64,000 bases of DNA from Oceanospirillaceae bacterium (GTDB lineage Bacteria; Pseudomonadota; Gammaproteobacteria; Pseudomonadales; Litoribrevibacteraceae): contig JADFAD010000001.1 of assembly GCA_015665455.1 (NCBI GenBank), positions 744,001 to 808,000 of the forward strand, given 5' to 3'. Position numbers and translations under genes: made by a program. Positions within the stretch are counted from its first letter, which is position 1. Every line of letters starts with the position of its first letter. The notes under the pieces are model-generated. The model searched no databases. It was not told where the DNA came from and saw nothing but the letters and a program-made list of their open reading frames with translations. Shown here piece by piece: positions 39,113 to 47,388 of this stretch.

Positions 39113-40162
39113 TTACACGTGTACAGCCCAGCGTCGTTTAAGTAAGAGAAAGATAAAAAAAGGTGCGCCTAGGCTGGCGGTTGCAACGCCTAGCGGGATG
39201 GCGTTATCAGCAAATAGCCCGCGTAGTAATAAATCAGCACCGACTAAACTGATGGCCCCGCCTAGAGCCGAGGCCGGTAATAAAAAACGATGGTGTGGTC
39301 CAAGCATTAAACGCATGATATGTGGCACAACCAAGCCAATGAAGCCAATGGCTCCGCAGACTGACACCGTTGCTCCCACCATCAATGCGGTGATGACTAA
39401 TAACCAACGACGGGTTTTGGCCACATCGACGCCTACGGATGCGGCATGCACTTCGCCTAAAAGCATGGCATCTAAATCGCGAGCAAAGAATAAGAGGGCG
39501 GCAATGCCTGCGGCAGCGAAGGGCAGAATCAAAAACACATGATCCCACGTTCGCCCATCAATCCCACCCATTGTCCAATAGACAATCATTCGACCTACAT
39601 CCCAATTATTCAGTGAGAGTGCAAGAATCATTGAGGATAGGGCGCTGTTTAAGGCGCCAATCGCAACGCCAGCCAACAACAAGGTACCGATGGCGGTTTG
39701 GCCCCGTTGGCTGGCAATTCGATACACTGCATACATGGTGATGCAGGCCCCAATGAAGGCGAACAGGGGAAGAGCCCAGGCAGATATCGCAGCAAGGCCG
39801 GAGTATAGTGCAATGACGGCACCTAATGATGCGCCTGACGATACGCCTAAAATGGAGGGTGAGGCGAGAGGGTTTCGAAACATCCCTTGCATGACTGCGC
39901 CACAAATGGCTAAGCAAGCACCGGCCAATGCTGCAACCAAAATCCGGGGGGCTCTTACGTCCAAGACTACGTTAAACATCCATGGGCGGATGTTTTGATC
40001 AAAGAAAGAGACACTCAGAAATTTGCTACAGACTATCTGAATGACTTGGTTGAAAGAAATATTCGCAGGCCCTTGAACCAAGCCCATAATCATACAAAGG
40101 GTGAATGTCACCAACAGAATCGGAATGACCAAATGAGGTTTGATTGAAGCGTTATCGCGCAT
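39113..40162 (-). CDS. btuC: FecCD-family permease (cobalamin type)
   Basis: A 349-residue inner-membrane permease with about ten helices. The FecCD motifs are clear: LDVRAPRILVAALAGACLAICGAVMQGMFRNPLASPSILGVSSGASLGA in the N-terminal half, and GFIGLVVPHIMRLMLGPHHRFLLPASALGGAISLVGADLLLRG near the C terminus, the coupling region that meets the ATPase. It overlaps the binding-protein gene by eleven bases and is followed by the unknown gene and btuD. Substrate assignment rests on the operon riboswitch. Confidence 0.88.
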   Translation of the reverse strand: MRDNASIKPHLVIPILLVTFTLCMIMGLVQGPANISFNQVIQIVCSKFLSVSFFDQNIRPWMFNVVLDVRAPRILVAALAGACLAICGAVMQGMFRNPLASPSILGVSSGASLGAVIALYSGLAAISAWALPLFAFIGACITMYAVYRIASQRGQTAIGTLLLAGVAIGALNSALSSMILALSLNNWDVGRMIVYWTMGGIDGRTWDHVFLILPFAAAGIAALLFFARDLDAMLLGEVHAASVGVDVAKTRRWLLVITALMVGATVSVCGAIGFIGLVVPHIMRLMLGPHHRFLLPASALGGAISLVGADLLLRGLFADNAIPLGVATASLGAPFFIFLLLKRRWAVHV

Positions 40163-41279
40163 GGGGTGTATCCGACAAAGGAGTTTCTGTTGATTGAGTG
40201 TTAGCTGATGTTAAAAGGGCTGGATGAAGAAATTCTGCGATCTCCTCAATACCTAGCCAGCTGAATTGCGAGACGGATGAAACCCAAGCGCCATTCAAGG
40301 TGTACACACGTTGATTTTTAACGGCAGGGACGTTTTGCCACGCAGGTAAATCCATGAGTTCTTGCGCCGGAGTTTCATTCTCTGTTGAGCCCGAGTTTGA
40401 GTCTACAATGGAGCCCCAGCCTTTCATTAGTATTATTTCGGGTCCAAGGCTTATGGCTAATTCCGCGCTTATCTTTTGCGTGCCCTTCATGCCTGTATCA
40501 TGAATGACGTTGTAGCCACCGGCTATTTCGATCATCTCATTCATTAGGGTGTTTTGCCCTGCGGTGTAACCATTCAGGTTGTAATACAGAACACGAGGTT
40601 TTGCTTTTGTAGCGTTGGAGTGAGTAGAGTACGCAGTTTTTAACGCAAGAACGCTCTTTTCTATGGCCTGCTTGTTGTTCTCTAATCGTTTTAAGAGTTC
40701 GGAGGCGCTTGGTTCGCTTCCCGTCACTCGCGCTACGGTTGTGATGTTCTGTTTTATGTCGTTGAACGAACGTTGACCGGGAAGTCTTATGACGGGAATC
40801 CCCGTGCTGAGTAACAATCGAACCGTTTCTGCGCGAGTGTATTGAGCAACAAAGATTAAATCCGGTTGTAGGGCAATGATGGCTTCAATTTCACTGGAAA
40901 TACGTTGAATTCGATCAGGGTAAAGACTCGTTATGTTCGATAGGCTTGGTTCATCTACTAGGTTGGTCACCGCGATGATTCGGCTGTGGTCGACCAACGC
41001 TGACAGTATTTCATCGGTCCCTAGCGTAACGGAAACAATTCGTTGAGGCGGTTCTTGAAGGACAAATTCCTCACCTGTGGGATCAATCATGCTCAATGGG
41101 AAACCAGAACTTTCACTCGGTTTGAACTGAGTTGAGGCGAGGGCGCTGTCATCCAATAAACCTGTTTTTAAATCCTGCCGCCACAGCGATAGACAACTGG
41201 CTAAAATAGCCAGAAGTCCCATTCCTATAAGCGTGGTCTTTAAAAGCCTGATGCTGTGTTGGCAGGTTATTCTAAGCAT
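40152..41279 (-). CDS. btuF: Cobalamin-type periplasmic binding protein
   Basis: A 375-residue binding protein. The N-terminal hydrophobic segment (TTLIGMGLLAILASCLSL) ends in a lipobox-like LASC, so it may be lipid-anchored. Class III periplasmic-binding features follow: PPQRIVSVTLGTDEILSALVDHSRIIAVT, EAIIALQPDLIFVAQYTRAETVRLL and GGYNVIHDTGMKGTQKISAELAISLGPEIILM. It is longer than E. coli BtuF because of the N-terminal extension and a Ser/Thr-rich C-terminal tail. It lies between btuB and btuC, which fits B12 delivery to the permease. Confidence 0.83.
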   Translation of the reverse strand: MLRITCQHSIRLLKTTLIGMGLLAILASCLSLWRQDLKTGLLDDSALASTQFKPSESSGFPLSMIDPTGEEFVLQEPPQRIVSVTLGTDEILSALVDHSRIIAVTNLVDEPSLSNITSLYPDRIQRISSEIEAIIALQPDLIFVAQYTRAETVRLLLSTGIPVIRLPGQRSFNDIKQNITTVARVTGSEPSASELLKRLENNKQAIEKSVLALKTAYSTHSNATKAKPRVLYYNLNGYTAGQNTLMNEMIEIAGGYNVIHDTGMKGTQKISAELAISLGPEIILMKGWGSIVDSNSGSTENETPAQELMDLPAWQNVPAVKNQRVYTLNGAWVSSVSQFSWLGIEEIAEFLHPALLTSANTQSTETPLSDTPHAR

Positions 41280-41327
41280 GGTTTATTTTGTTATCGCCTG
41301 TACAAACATGAAAGGTTTTAACATGCT

Positions 41328-43292
41328 TTACAAACTGCCTCTGAAGGTGACTCCGACCATTGCGTTGATGCCTTTGGTGCCATAGCTTAGGACTTCCTCA
41401 TATTCCTCGTCGATTGCATTTTCGACTCGACCAAAGAATTCAACTTGATCATTAAGCTCATGGCTTAGCGCAACGTTCACCAAGGTGTATTCCGCCAACG
41501 TTACCTGAGTACGGTTGTAACTCTCATCAAACTGGAAGTCATCTTGTTGGCCGTTGTACTGAATTCCACCCGTCAAACGGGTTTTATCGTTTAGGAATAA
41601 GTAACTGCTGTTCAAACTGGCGATGTGTTTGGCGCGGCGTACGAGTTCATTGCCATCGCCATCATCGCTGTCCGTATAGGTATAACTGGCGTTGACGCGT
41701 AATCGGTCCGTTGGGTTGAGCACGGCACTTACTTCTAGGCCTTTGATGGTAGAATCACTGGGTAAATTAATGGAGGTTTGGCCTGAGCCGATGATCATAT
41801 TACGGACGTCGGAATGGAAATAGGTGACATCCAAATAACCGTCGATGATGTCAAAGTGGTATTCGGTTCCGAAATCCCACGTTACGTTCTTTTCCGGTGT
41901 TAGGTTTTCATTACCTTTGTATGTCTCAGTGCTGCCATACAATTCTCGTAAGCTCGGGTTTTTGATCCCGGTGGCTTTACTGGAATGAATACGCAGATTG
42001 CTTAACACCCAACCGGCCAATGTAAAGCGGTAGGTATTGTCGTTCTGAAATTCGCTGTTCAGATCGCGACGACCCGCAACCGTTGCAAACCACTGGTCGT
42101 TCAAATTGAGACCGTATTCCAATGCAAAACCGGAAGAGTCCATATCTCGATCTATGGTTGAGTAACCTTGGGTGTAGAATTCCTCTTCTTCGCGTTCCAT
42201 CGCAAACGTAATTCGATGGTCCAAGTTACTTTTGGCGTTGTTTGCGTCAAACGCATTACTCAGGTAAACATCGCTTTGGTATTCATACTTACGGCGCTTG
42301 CCTTTGTTGATGTAACTGAGAACATCCGCATTGAAGGATTCGGTATTGGTATTGGTGTCAGAGACGCCAACACGTTGCTGCCACTGATCATCAAATAACG
42401 ATAAATCGGCCGATACCTTGGCCATTTTTTGACGCGTTTCATTATTGTTGTCTGCATCGACGGCGCCATCTCCGCCAACGAACGTGTCTGAATCTGTATC
42501 GGCTTCTAGGTGACGTAATATCAGCTCAAGTGATAGGTTTTCAGTCGCTTGAACTCCGCCTCTGAAGTTCACCGTTGCGTTGCGGTAGCCATCTTCTTCG
42601 TTGTTTCCATTATGTTCGTTGGCTTCTGAAATACCGTCCGTTTGCAGTAATGAACCGCTTAGCGAGTAGTGGTAATTATCATTTCCACTGTTGAGATTGA
42701 ATGACTCTTGATGTGTGCCATAACTGCCAGCCTCAACGCTTATTTTACCGTTGAGTGGGCCACTTCCTTTACGGGTGATGATGTTGATTACGCCGCCCAT
42801 CGCGTCGCTGCCCCATAAGGCACTTTGTGCACCTCGTAATACTTCGATTCGCTCAATTTCAAGGCTCATTAAGTGCGCAAAATTATACTCTGAGCCACTG
42901 GCAACATCGTTGACTTCAATTCCGTCGATCATGACCAGCGTTTGGTTGGCTTCAGCACCGCGAATGCGAACTTGAGTAAATGAACCTGCGCCACCCGTGC
43001 GGCTGACTGCAACACCGGGGATATCTCGCAGTACGTCAGAGACCGTCCGGACTTGGTTTTGTTTGAGGTAATCCGCATCAATCACAGTGATTGCGCTTCC
43101 CGTTGCCTCGCGATTCATTTCTACGCGCGAAGCACTGACAACGATGGTCATGGTGTTTTGTGCTTCAAGCTCATCAGCTGTAACGGCTTTATCAGACGCT
43201 AATACCATGGAAGGTAACGCTGCGCTGATTGTGCTGATCGTACTAATAACGGTGCTTAATAGAGACTTTTTAAATCGAGTATTCAAATGCAT
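41328..43292 (-). CDS. btuB: TonB-dependent outer-membrane receptor, BtuB-like
   Basis: A 654-residue receptor. After a signal peptide the TonB-box-like region (NTMTIVVSASRVEMNREATGSAITVID) leads into the plug (VRTVSDVLRDIPGVAVSRTGG, QVRIRGAEANQTLVMIDGIEVND, IERIEVLRGAQSALWGSDAMGGVINIIT). The C-terminal barrel ends VGVTFRGSL. Several Asp/Asn-rich loops (TDSDTFVGGDGAVDADNNNE) could bind calcium, as in E. coli BtuB. The cobalamin riboswitch upstream on the same strand makes the B12 assignment firm. Confidence 0.92.
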   Translation of the reverse strand: MHLNTRFKKSLLSTVISTISTISAALPSMVLASDKAVTADELEAQNTMTIVVSASRVEMNREATGSAITVIDADYLKQNQVRTVSDVLRDIPGVAVSRTGGAGSFTQVRIRGAEANQTLVMIDGIEVNDVASGSEYNFAHLMSLEIERIEVLRGAQSALWGSDAMGGVINIITRKGSGPLNGKISVEAGSYGTHQESFNLNSGNDNYHYSLSGSLLQTDGISEANEHNGNNEEDGYRNATVNFRGGVQATENLSLELILRHLEADTDSDTFVGGDGAVDADNNNETRQKMAKVSADLSLFDDQWQQRVGVSDTNTNTESFNADVLSYINKGKRRKYEYQSDVYLSNAFDANNAKSNLDHRITFAMEREEEEFYTQGYSTIDRDMDSSGFALEYGLNLNDQWFATVAGRRDLNSEFQNDNTYRFTLAGWVLSNLRIHSSKATGIKNPSLRELYGSTETYKGNENLTPEKNVTWDFGTEYHFDIIDGYLDVTYFHSDVRNMIIGSGQTSINLPSDSTIKGLEVSAVLNPTDRLRVNASYTYTDSDDGDGNELVRRAKHIASLNSSYLFLNDKTRLTGGIQYNGQQDDFQFDESYNRTQVTLAEYTLVNVALSHELNDQVEFFGRVENAIDEEYEEVLSYGTKGINAMVGVTFRGSL

Positions 43293-43535
43293 TACATGCT
43301 CCTACTGTGCTTTAAATAGCGGGGCATTGACGCTGGATGCGAAGTTTCTCGTAGTTCAACGCGCAGCAAAACACTGCCGCACGAACGGAGATCGCATAGA
43401 AACGGGAACAAAGAAAGAGGGAAGGGCTGACAAGCGCCACTTCTCGGATTTCACGTCCAGCAACAATAATTAAGTTATTGTCACCGTTTCGGAATCCGCC
43501 CTAGCAAACATCCCCGTTTGAAGGTAAGTGACGTG
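43293..43535 (-). promoter_or_regulatory. Long leader between the B12 riboswitch and btuB
   Basis: About 240 bases separate the B12 box from the btuB start. A seven-pair hairpin (ACAATAA/TTATTGT, 43463-43481) is present without a T-tract. I see no convincing gene in it; it probably holds the expression platform. Confidence 0.4.
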
Positions 43536-43702
43536 TCAACGGCAGGTCTCCTGACTCACAGGTCGTCGTAAATCAGCTCACCTTCCCGAGATAAATCTCA
43601 GTGGTATTTTGAGCTGATACTCGCTGCTTACAGTTGCGGGGGCAGTCACGGTTTTGCACCGTGTTCCCTATTAATCTCAGTTAAGAGAACCGTTTTCGGG
43701 TG
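43536..43702 (-). promoter_or_regulatory. Cobalamin (adenosylcobalamin) riboswitch
   Basis: On the minus strand the conserved parts appear in order: GGTTCTC, AATAGGGAA, CGGTGCAAAACCG, GACTGCCCCCGCAACTG, GGGAAGG and the B12 box GAGTCAGGAGACCTGCC (complement of 43541-43557). It precedes btuB by about 245 bases and should switch off the operon when cobalamin is abundant. Confidence 0.95.
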
Positions 43703-43786
43703 CGGATTCTACACAAAAAATGAGGGATGTAAATGATTTGATGGTGTTGGTTGTTTATACGGTGAGCGTAAACTGCTGTAGCGTTA

Positions 43787-44266
43787 TTACCTTTTTCTTT
43801 GTTTTGGCTTTTGGTTTATTTCTCTTTCGACGGCCATTTTTGCTTCATTTAAATCATCAAAAAAGTCTTTCTGAAATTGAATTAAGTTTTGGTATTTCTT
43901 TTCAGAAATTAAATAACTGGCTCTTAGCAGTAGCATTAGATTTATTATGGAAAAATAGAGTTTTCCTGAGGAATCAACAATGAATAGGGAGGGCAAACAG
44001 ATTAAAGCCAGCCCTATCGCATAATACTTCAGAACTTTTGCACACAGAAATGAACCCCTAGTGACTTGAAAGTTGACTAAGCAAAACAGAATGGATGCAG
44101 AAAATAAAATACCGACCATTACACCGGGCGAGACAGGAAGGTATGCCGTGAATATTGTAATGAATGAGATGGCCGTCCCAAATATTAATAACATTGTCAC
44201 AAGAATGAAGCAGCCTATGAGCCGCTTTTCTGGGAGTAGGCCGGATCTTTTATCACTGTAATTCAA
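43787..44266 (-). CDS. Small four-helix membrane protein beside immunity-like genes
   Basis: A 159-residue protein with four hydrophobic segments: LIGCFILVTMLLIFGTAISFI, VSPGVMVGILFSASILFCLVN, VLKYYAIGLALICLPSLFIV and LYFSIINLMLLLRASYL. A basic, helical cytoplasmic tail follows (FFDDLNEAKMAVEREINQKPKQRKR). I do not recognise the family. Its first codons overlap the end of the gene at 44253 by fourteen bases, so they form an operon. The region is visibly richer in A+T than the flanking btu and hisI genes. Confidence 0.65.
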   Translation of the reverse strand: MNYSDKRSGLLPEKRLIGCFILVTMLLIFGTAISFITIFTAYLPVSPGVMVGILFSASILFCLVNFQVTRGSFLCAKVLKYYAIGLALICLPSLFIVDSSGKLYFSIINLMLLLRASYLISEKKYQNLIQFQKDFFDDLNEAKMAVEREINQKPKQRKR

Positions 44267-44639
44267 AATCTATTAATCCAAAGAATTCTGCTGGATAGGC
44301 TAATAGACCTAAAACGATCATAGACAGGCCTGAAAATACGTAAACGAAGCAAATGATGGTTTCAATAAATGTTGCATGCTCACGAAAATCAAATCCATCA
44401 TAGTGATGTTTCATGACTCTGTCGTTTTTTGACCGATTTCTGAAAACAACATTTAACGCAATATTTATCATTCTAAAATACCAAGGTGTTTGTAGAATAA
44501 TATCGGGATTGTTCAAGAATATTTTTGTTAACCGTCTATCAATAGTTAAGCCGACAAGAATTAGTGAAATACAGCTTAGTATTAAAAAGCCAACGACACC
44601 AAACGAAAAAAGTATTGAAAATGAGTTGAAACTACTCAT
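44253..44639 (-). CDS. Candidate immunity membrane protein (paralogue 1)
   Basis: A 128-residue protein with an N-terminal helix (ILFSFGVVGFLILSCISLILV), a basic middle (TIDRRLTKIFLNNPDI, then WYFRMINIALNVVFRNRSKNDRVMKHHYDGFDFREHATFIET) and two C-terminal hydrophobic stretches. It is clearly related along its length to the gene at 44726: both share DRRL, the NRSK-DR-M motif and HY-G-DFR. The middle W-x4-IN-x-A pattern also resembles the small protein at 46313. I infer an immunity role against the toxin-like protein at 45345; the family is not one I can name. Confidence 0.6.
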   Translation of the reverse strand: MSSFNSFSILFSFGVVGFLILSCISLILVGLTIDRRLTKIFLNNPDIILQTPWYFRMINIALNVVFRNRSKNDRVMKHHYDGFDFREHATFIETIICFVYVFSGLSMIVLGLLAYPAEFFGLIDFELQ

Positions 44640-44725
44640 TAGTTATTGATCATCCTAGAGACATGTTTGTGTACTCAAATTTATTCCTGAACTCGCGATT
44701 TAGCTCTTGCAACTTGGATCATGCT

Positions 44726-45112
44726 CTAAGTTAATCCTAAGTCTACAAAACCAAAGTAATCCAGTACATAGCTGGATAGGGTGCAAAGAAGTAAAGTGAA
44801 GAACGAATACATAAGAAGAATGCTGAAAAAGGTTTCATAAAAATTAGCAAAGCTTCTGAAGTCATATCCTTGATAGTGATATCTCATTATTCTGTCAGTT
44901 TTTGACCGGTTTTTTAATGCAACGTTTAAAGAAATACAGATAACACGGAAAAACCAAGTGTCTTGTGGAATGATATTAGTATGTTTCTGAAATTCAATTT
45001 TCAGACGTCTGTCTAATGTAAATGTTAAAAATAAAATGCAGATGTAGATTGAAGCTAAAGATCCTAACGATACTATCGCTATTGTGATTTCAATTGAGTG
45101 AGAAGTGATCAT
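44726..45112 (-). CDS. Candidate immunity membrane protein (paralogue 2)
   Basis: 128 residues with the same layout as its downstream neighbour: an N-terminal helix (IAIVSLGSLASIYICILFLTF), TLDRRLKIEFQKHTNI, WFFRVICISLNVALKNRSKTDRIMRYHYQGYDFRSFANFYETFF, then two hydrophobic segments ending DYFGFVDLGLT. Tandem diverged copies of one small membrane protein next to a toxin-like gene is the arrangement seen when immunity genes accumulate. The gene starts about 230 bases from, and divergent to, the toxin-like gene. Confidence 0.6.
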   Translation of the reverse strand: MITSHSIEITIAIVSLGSLASIYICILFLTFTLDRRLKIEFQKHTNIIPQDTWFFRVICISLNVALKNRSKTDRIMRYHYQGYDFRSFANFYETFFSILLMYSFFTLLLCTLSSYVLDYFGFVDLGLT

Positions 45113-45202
45113 TATAATTTGTCTTAGGTTCTAAGCTTTAAAGTATATTGTTTTTTCCATCAAGAGCTAAGTTCGTATTGCAAAAAATCAGGTATCAAGT
45201 CA

Positions 45203-45324
45203 CAGAATTAAAATTCTGAACTCGATTTGGCTTGCTCAGAAAAATGCAGACCCAATACAATAGCGTCCCTTAGATTGCAAACTCAGCAACTATTTTTATA
45301 AATGCTTAAAGGACATAGATGTCC
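45203..45324. promoter_or_regulatory. Divergent promoter region with two perfect palindromes
   Basis: CAGAATT-AA-AATTCTG (45203-45218) and GGACAT-AG-ATGTCC (45311-45324) are exact inverted repeats between the divergent membrane-protein and toxin-like genes. They are plausible binding sites or small hairpins; the second lies about 20 bases before the start codon at 45345. Confidence 0.45.
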
Positions 45325-45344
45325 ATACTTTAAAAGGATTTAAA

Positions 45345-46316
45345 ATGAGTGAAATTTTACTTTTTAAGCAGCCAATGAGTGCGAAGGCATTGAATAGTCA
45401 GTGTGGTTTAAGCATTGACCAACTGTCTTCATTTAATAACTCAAACCAAACAACCATTGTTGCTGCCAATACTCCATACTTAGTGGGGGAGTCATCTTCT
45501 TCCTTGGGTTTAAGTGCTTTATCTCAGCTAAATGTAAGTCGAAAGTTAACCAACCTTTCACTTTCTTATGGCGGGGATAATGTAGTGGTACTGTCTGAAA
45601 TGATGTCAACATTAAAGGATTATAATGTTGGTTTAATAGGTGCCTCGACAAGTGTGTATGCAAATCGTATCGGTGGCTTTGCAGGGGCTGTACAAACTTA
45701 TCAAGCAGCATTGATGAACTACCGCCAAGCAATAAATTCAAATTCATCCTTTAAGATGGCTGCAAAACAGAAAGCCCAAGCAGCATTTAACACAATGCAA
45801 TTAAAGTTCCGTAATGAATTAAGAACAGTGAATGCAGGTATTACAAGTAGACGCGGAACACCTCTCTCAAACGTTGATCGCGCTACTAATATTGCAAGAA
45901 GTAGTAAGACAGTTGCCAAACTTCAAGTTGTAAACCAAATTCAGGCAAATAATTTAGTAAAGTTTACTGGTCATACTCAGTTTTTAGGAACAGGGTTAGT
46001 TGCTATTGATTTCACTAGTAGAATAGGCGCTGTTCATAATAGTTACCAAGCGGGAGGCTCATGGGAGCGTGATTTGTTTATCGAATCTAGTAGTTTTGCT
46101 ACGAGCGCTTTGGCTGGATCGGCTACAGTAAGTGCTGGTTCTGCTGCACTGGGGTTTCTAATGGTAGCTACTCCAATTGGATGGGTTGGGCTTATAGTTG
46201 GAGGGCTTGCTGTTGCTGGAACTGCAGCGGCTGTCTCATTGGGAACAAATCATATTGTAAAGCAGGAAGCAGGAAGTGTTTATGATTCCATTCTCGGATG
46301 GATGGGCGTTAAATGA
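45345..46316 (+). CDS. Candidate pore-forming toxin with LysM-like N terminus
   Basis: A 323-residue protein with no signal peptide. Residues about 5-55 (PMSAKALNSQCGLSIDQLSS, then TIVAANTPYLVG) resemble a LysM-type module. The middle (residues 110-205) is helical and basic. Residues about 245-300 form an Ala/Gly-rich hydrophobic hairpin (FATSALAGSATVSAG, ALGFLMVATPIGWVGLIVGG, LAVAGTAAAVSL) like the pore hairpins of colicins and of membrane-depolarising type VI effectors. A small membrane protein overlaps its stop codon and paralogous ones are divergent upstream, as with toxin/immunity loci. No secretion gene is in the window, so delivery is unknown. Confidence 0.6.
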   Translation: MSEILLFKQPMSAKALNSQCGLSIDQLSSFNNSNQTTIVAANTPYLVGESSSSLGLSALSQLNVSRKLTNLSLSYGGDNVVVLSEMMSTLKDYNVGLIGASTSVYANRIGGFAGAVQTYQAALMNYRQAINSNSSFKMAAKQKAQAAFNTMQLKFRNELRTVNAGITSRRGTPLSNVDRATNIARSSKTVAKLQVVNQIQANNLVKFTGHTQFLGTGLVAIDFTSRIGAVHNSYQAGGSWERDLFIESSSFATSALAGSATVSAGSAALGFLMVATPIGWVGLIVGGLAVAGTAAAVSLGTNHIVKQEAGSVYDSILGWMGVK

Positions 46317-46687
46317 CAGGTAAAACCCTAGTGGTGGGGATTTTTATAATAGCTACAGTCATTATAGGTATCATGTTCGTGGCTTTTGGTCAGGTGACTG
46401 TTAGGAAATTACGCAAAAATCCAATAACTAAAAATGCACTAGGCGCAGAATTTCTTAGTGGGTGGAATATAATCAATGTTGCTCAAACATTAGCATTTCC
46501 TAGATCTTGGTCAAGAAAGCTGGAACAGAGCCCTATTGGTTCCATGTATGCTAATTCTGATTTATTGTATGAAAATACGAATAAGTTTGATCGATTCTTG
46601 GGGGCCGTTTTTTATTGGCCATTTATTACATTCGGTTTGTCAGGAGCATTTCTAGTTCTATTAAATGCGTTAGGGGTGTTTGATTGA
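46313..46687 (+). CDS. Candidate cognate immunity membrane protein
   Basis: A 124-residue protein overlapping the toxin-like gene by four bases (ATGA). It has an N-terminal helix (LVVGIFIIATVIIGIMFVAF), a basic segment (TVRKLRKNPITKNALG), then GWNIINVAQTLAFPRSWSRKLE, and a C-terminal hydrophobic region (LGAVFYWPFITFGLSGAFLVLL) ending LGVFD. The layout and the W-x3-IN-x-A pattern echo the two divergent 128-residue paralogues. Coupling to the toxin-like gene suggests it protects the producer membrane. A strong terminator follows. Confidence 0.6.
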   Translation: MTGKTLVVGIFIIATVIIGIMFVAFGQVTVRKLRKNPITKNALGAEFLSGWNIINVAQTLAFPRSWSRKLEQSPIGSMYANSDLLYENTNKFDRFLGAVFYWPFITFGLSGAFLVLLNALGVFD

Positions 46688-46740
46688 TCTTTTGCAAGGC
46701 ATTTGGTTCTTATTCCATATGAAACCACGAAGCTTTCAGA

Positions 46741-46777
46741 GGGGCTAATAACATACGTTATTTAGCCCTTTTTTTTG
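46741..46777 (+). terminator. Intrinsic terminator after the toxin/immunity genes
   Basis: GGGCTAATAAC and GTTATTTAGCCC form a stem of about eleven pairs with one bulge and a four-base loop, followed by eight T residues. It lies about 55 bases after the stop codon at 46687. Confidence 0.85.
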
Positions 46778-46889
46778 CTTGCAACTCCGTGATTAGAATT
46801 GTGAGGTTTTGTTGACCCTCTCCCACAAACAGATGGAGATAAAAACTCACGCATTGATTAGGCCAAAAGAAGAAACTCCTTTGTTTTTA

Positions 46890-46912
46890 GAAATGTTATG
46901 TTATAACATTTC
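46890..46912. promoter_or_regulatory. Zur box (zinc-uptake repressor operator)
   Basis: Arms GAAATGTTAT and ATAACATTTC are perfect inverted repeats around a three-base centre, matching the gammaproteobacterial Zur consensus GAAATGTTATANTATAACATTTC nearly base for base. It lies 54 bases before the hisI paralogue and should repress the four-gene cluster when zinc is sufficient. Confidence 0.9.
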
Positions 46913-46965
46913 ATTAATATCTGTATGAAAATATGAATTGAAACGAAAGAGTGGAATAGAAACGC

Positions 46966-47385
46966 GTGGAGAATACATTTTTTTTAGGGCTTGAGGGATG
47001 CTCTGATCAAACGAGAGTGCCCTTAATGGAGGTCATTGATCAGTTGGCTTTCAATGAACAAGGTTTGATTCCAGTTATTACTCAAGATAACCAATCCAAA
47101 CGTGTGTTGATGATGGCTTGGATGAACAAGGCATCGTTATTGAGCACGCTGGAAAGTGGCTCGATGACGTATTGGTCACGAAGCCGTAATGAGCTTTGGG
47201 TCAAAGGCGCTTCAAGTGGCAACACTCAAACCGTGGTGTCTGTGCATTTTGATTGCGATGGCGATGCCATTCTATGCATGGTTAACCAAGTGGGTCCGGC
47301 CTGTCATACACTCAGACCGAATTGTTTTTATTTGAAAGTGGATGCTGACAATAACACTGTGATTGTCTTGGGAGATAAAGGTTAA
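46966..47385 (+). CDS. hisI: Phosphoribosyl-AMP cyclohydrolase paralogue (zinc-starvation operon)
   Basis: A 139-residue HisI-type enzyme (third step of histidine synthesis). The conserved core is GLIPVITQD, VLMMAWMNKASL, GSMTYWSRSRNELWVKGASSGN, then HFDCDGDAILCMV and GPACHTLRPNCF. The three zinc-ligand cysteines (DCD, ACH, NCF) are retained, so it still looks metal-dependent. The start is a GTG at 46966 with a poor ribosome site; an ATG at 47026 is possible. It is first in an operon behind the Zur box, where paralogues of zinc enzymes are known to replace housekeeping copies during zinc shortage. Confidence 0.88.
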   Translation: MENTFFLGLEGCSDQTRVPLMEVIDQLAFNEQGLIPVITQDNQSKRVLMMAWMNKASLLSTLESGSMTYWSRSRNELWVKGASSGNTQTVVSVHFDCDGDAILCMVNQVGPACHTLRPNCFYLKVDADNNTVIVLGDKG

Positions 47386-47388
47386 TCT

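Noticed and set aside
39198-39998. Open frames on the plus strand opposite btuC
   Set aside because: They are shadows of a G+C-rich membrane-protein gene whose FecCD motifs are clear on the other strand.
43319-43473. Possible short coding frames in the leader between the B12 riboswitch and btuB
   Set aside because: Neither strand shows a good start or a recognisable peptide; the region is better explained as the riboswitch leader.
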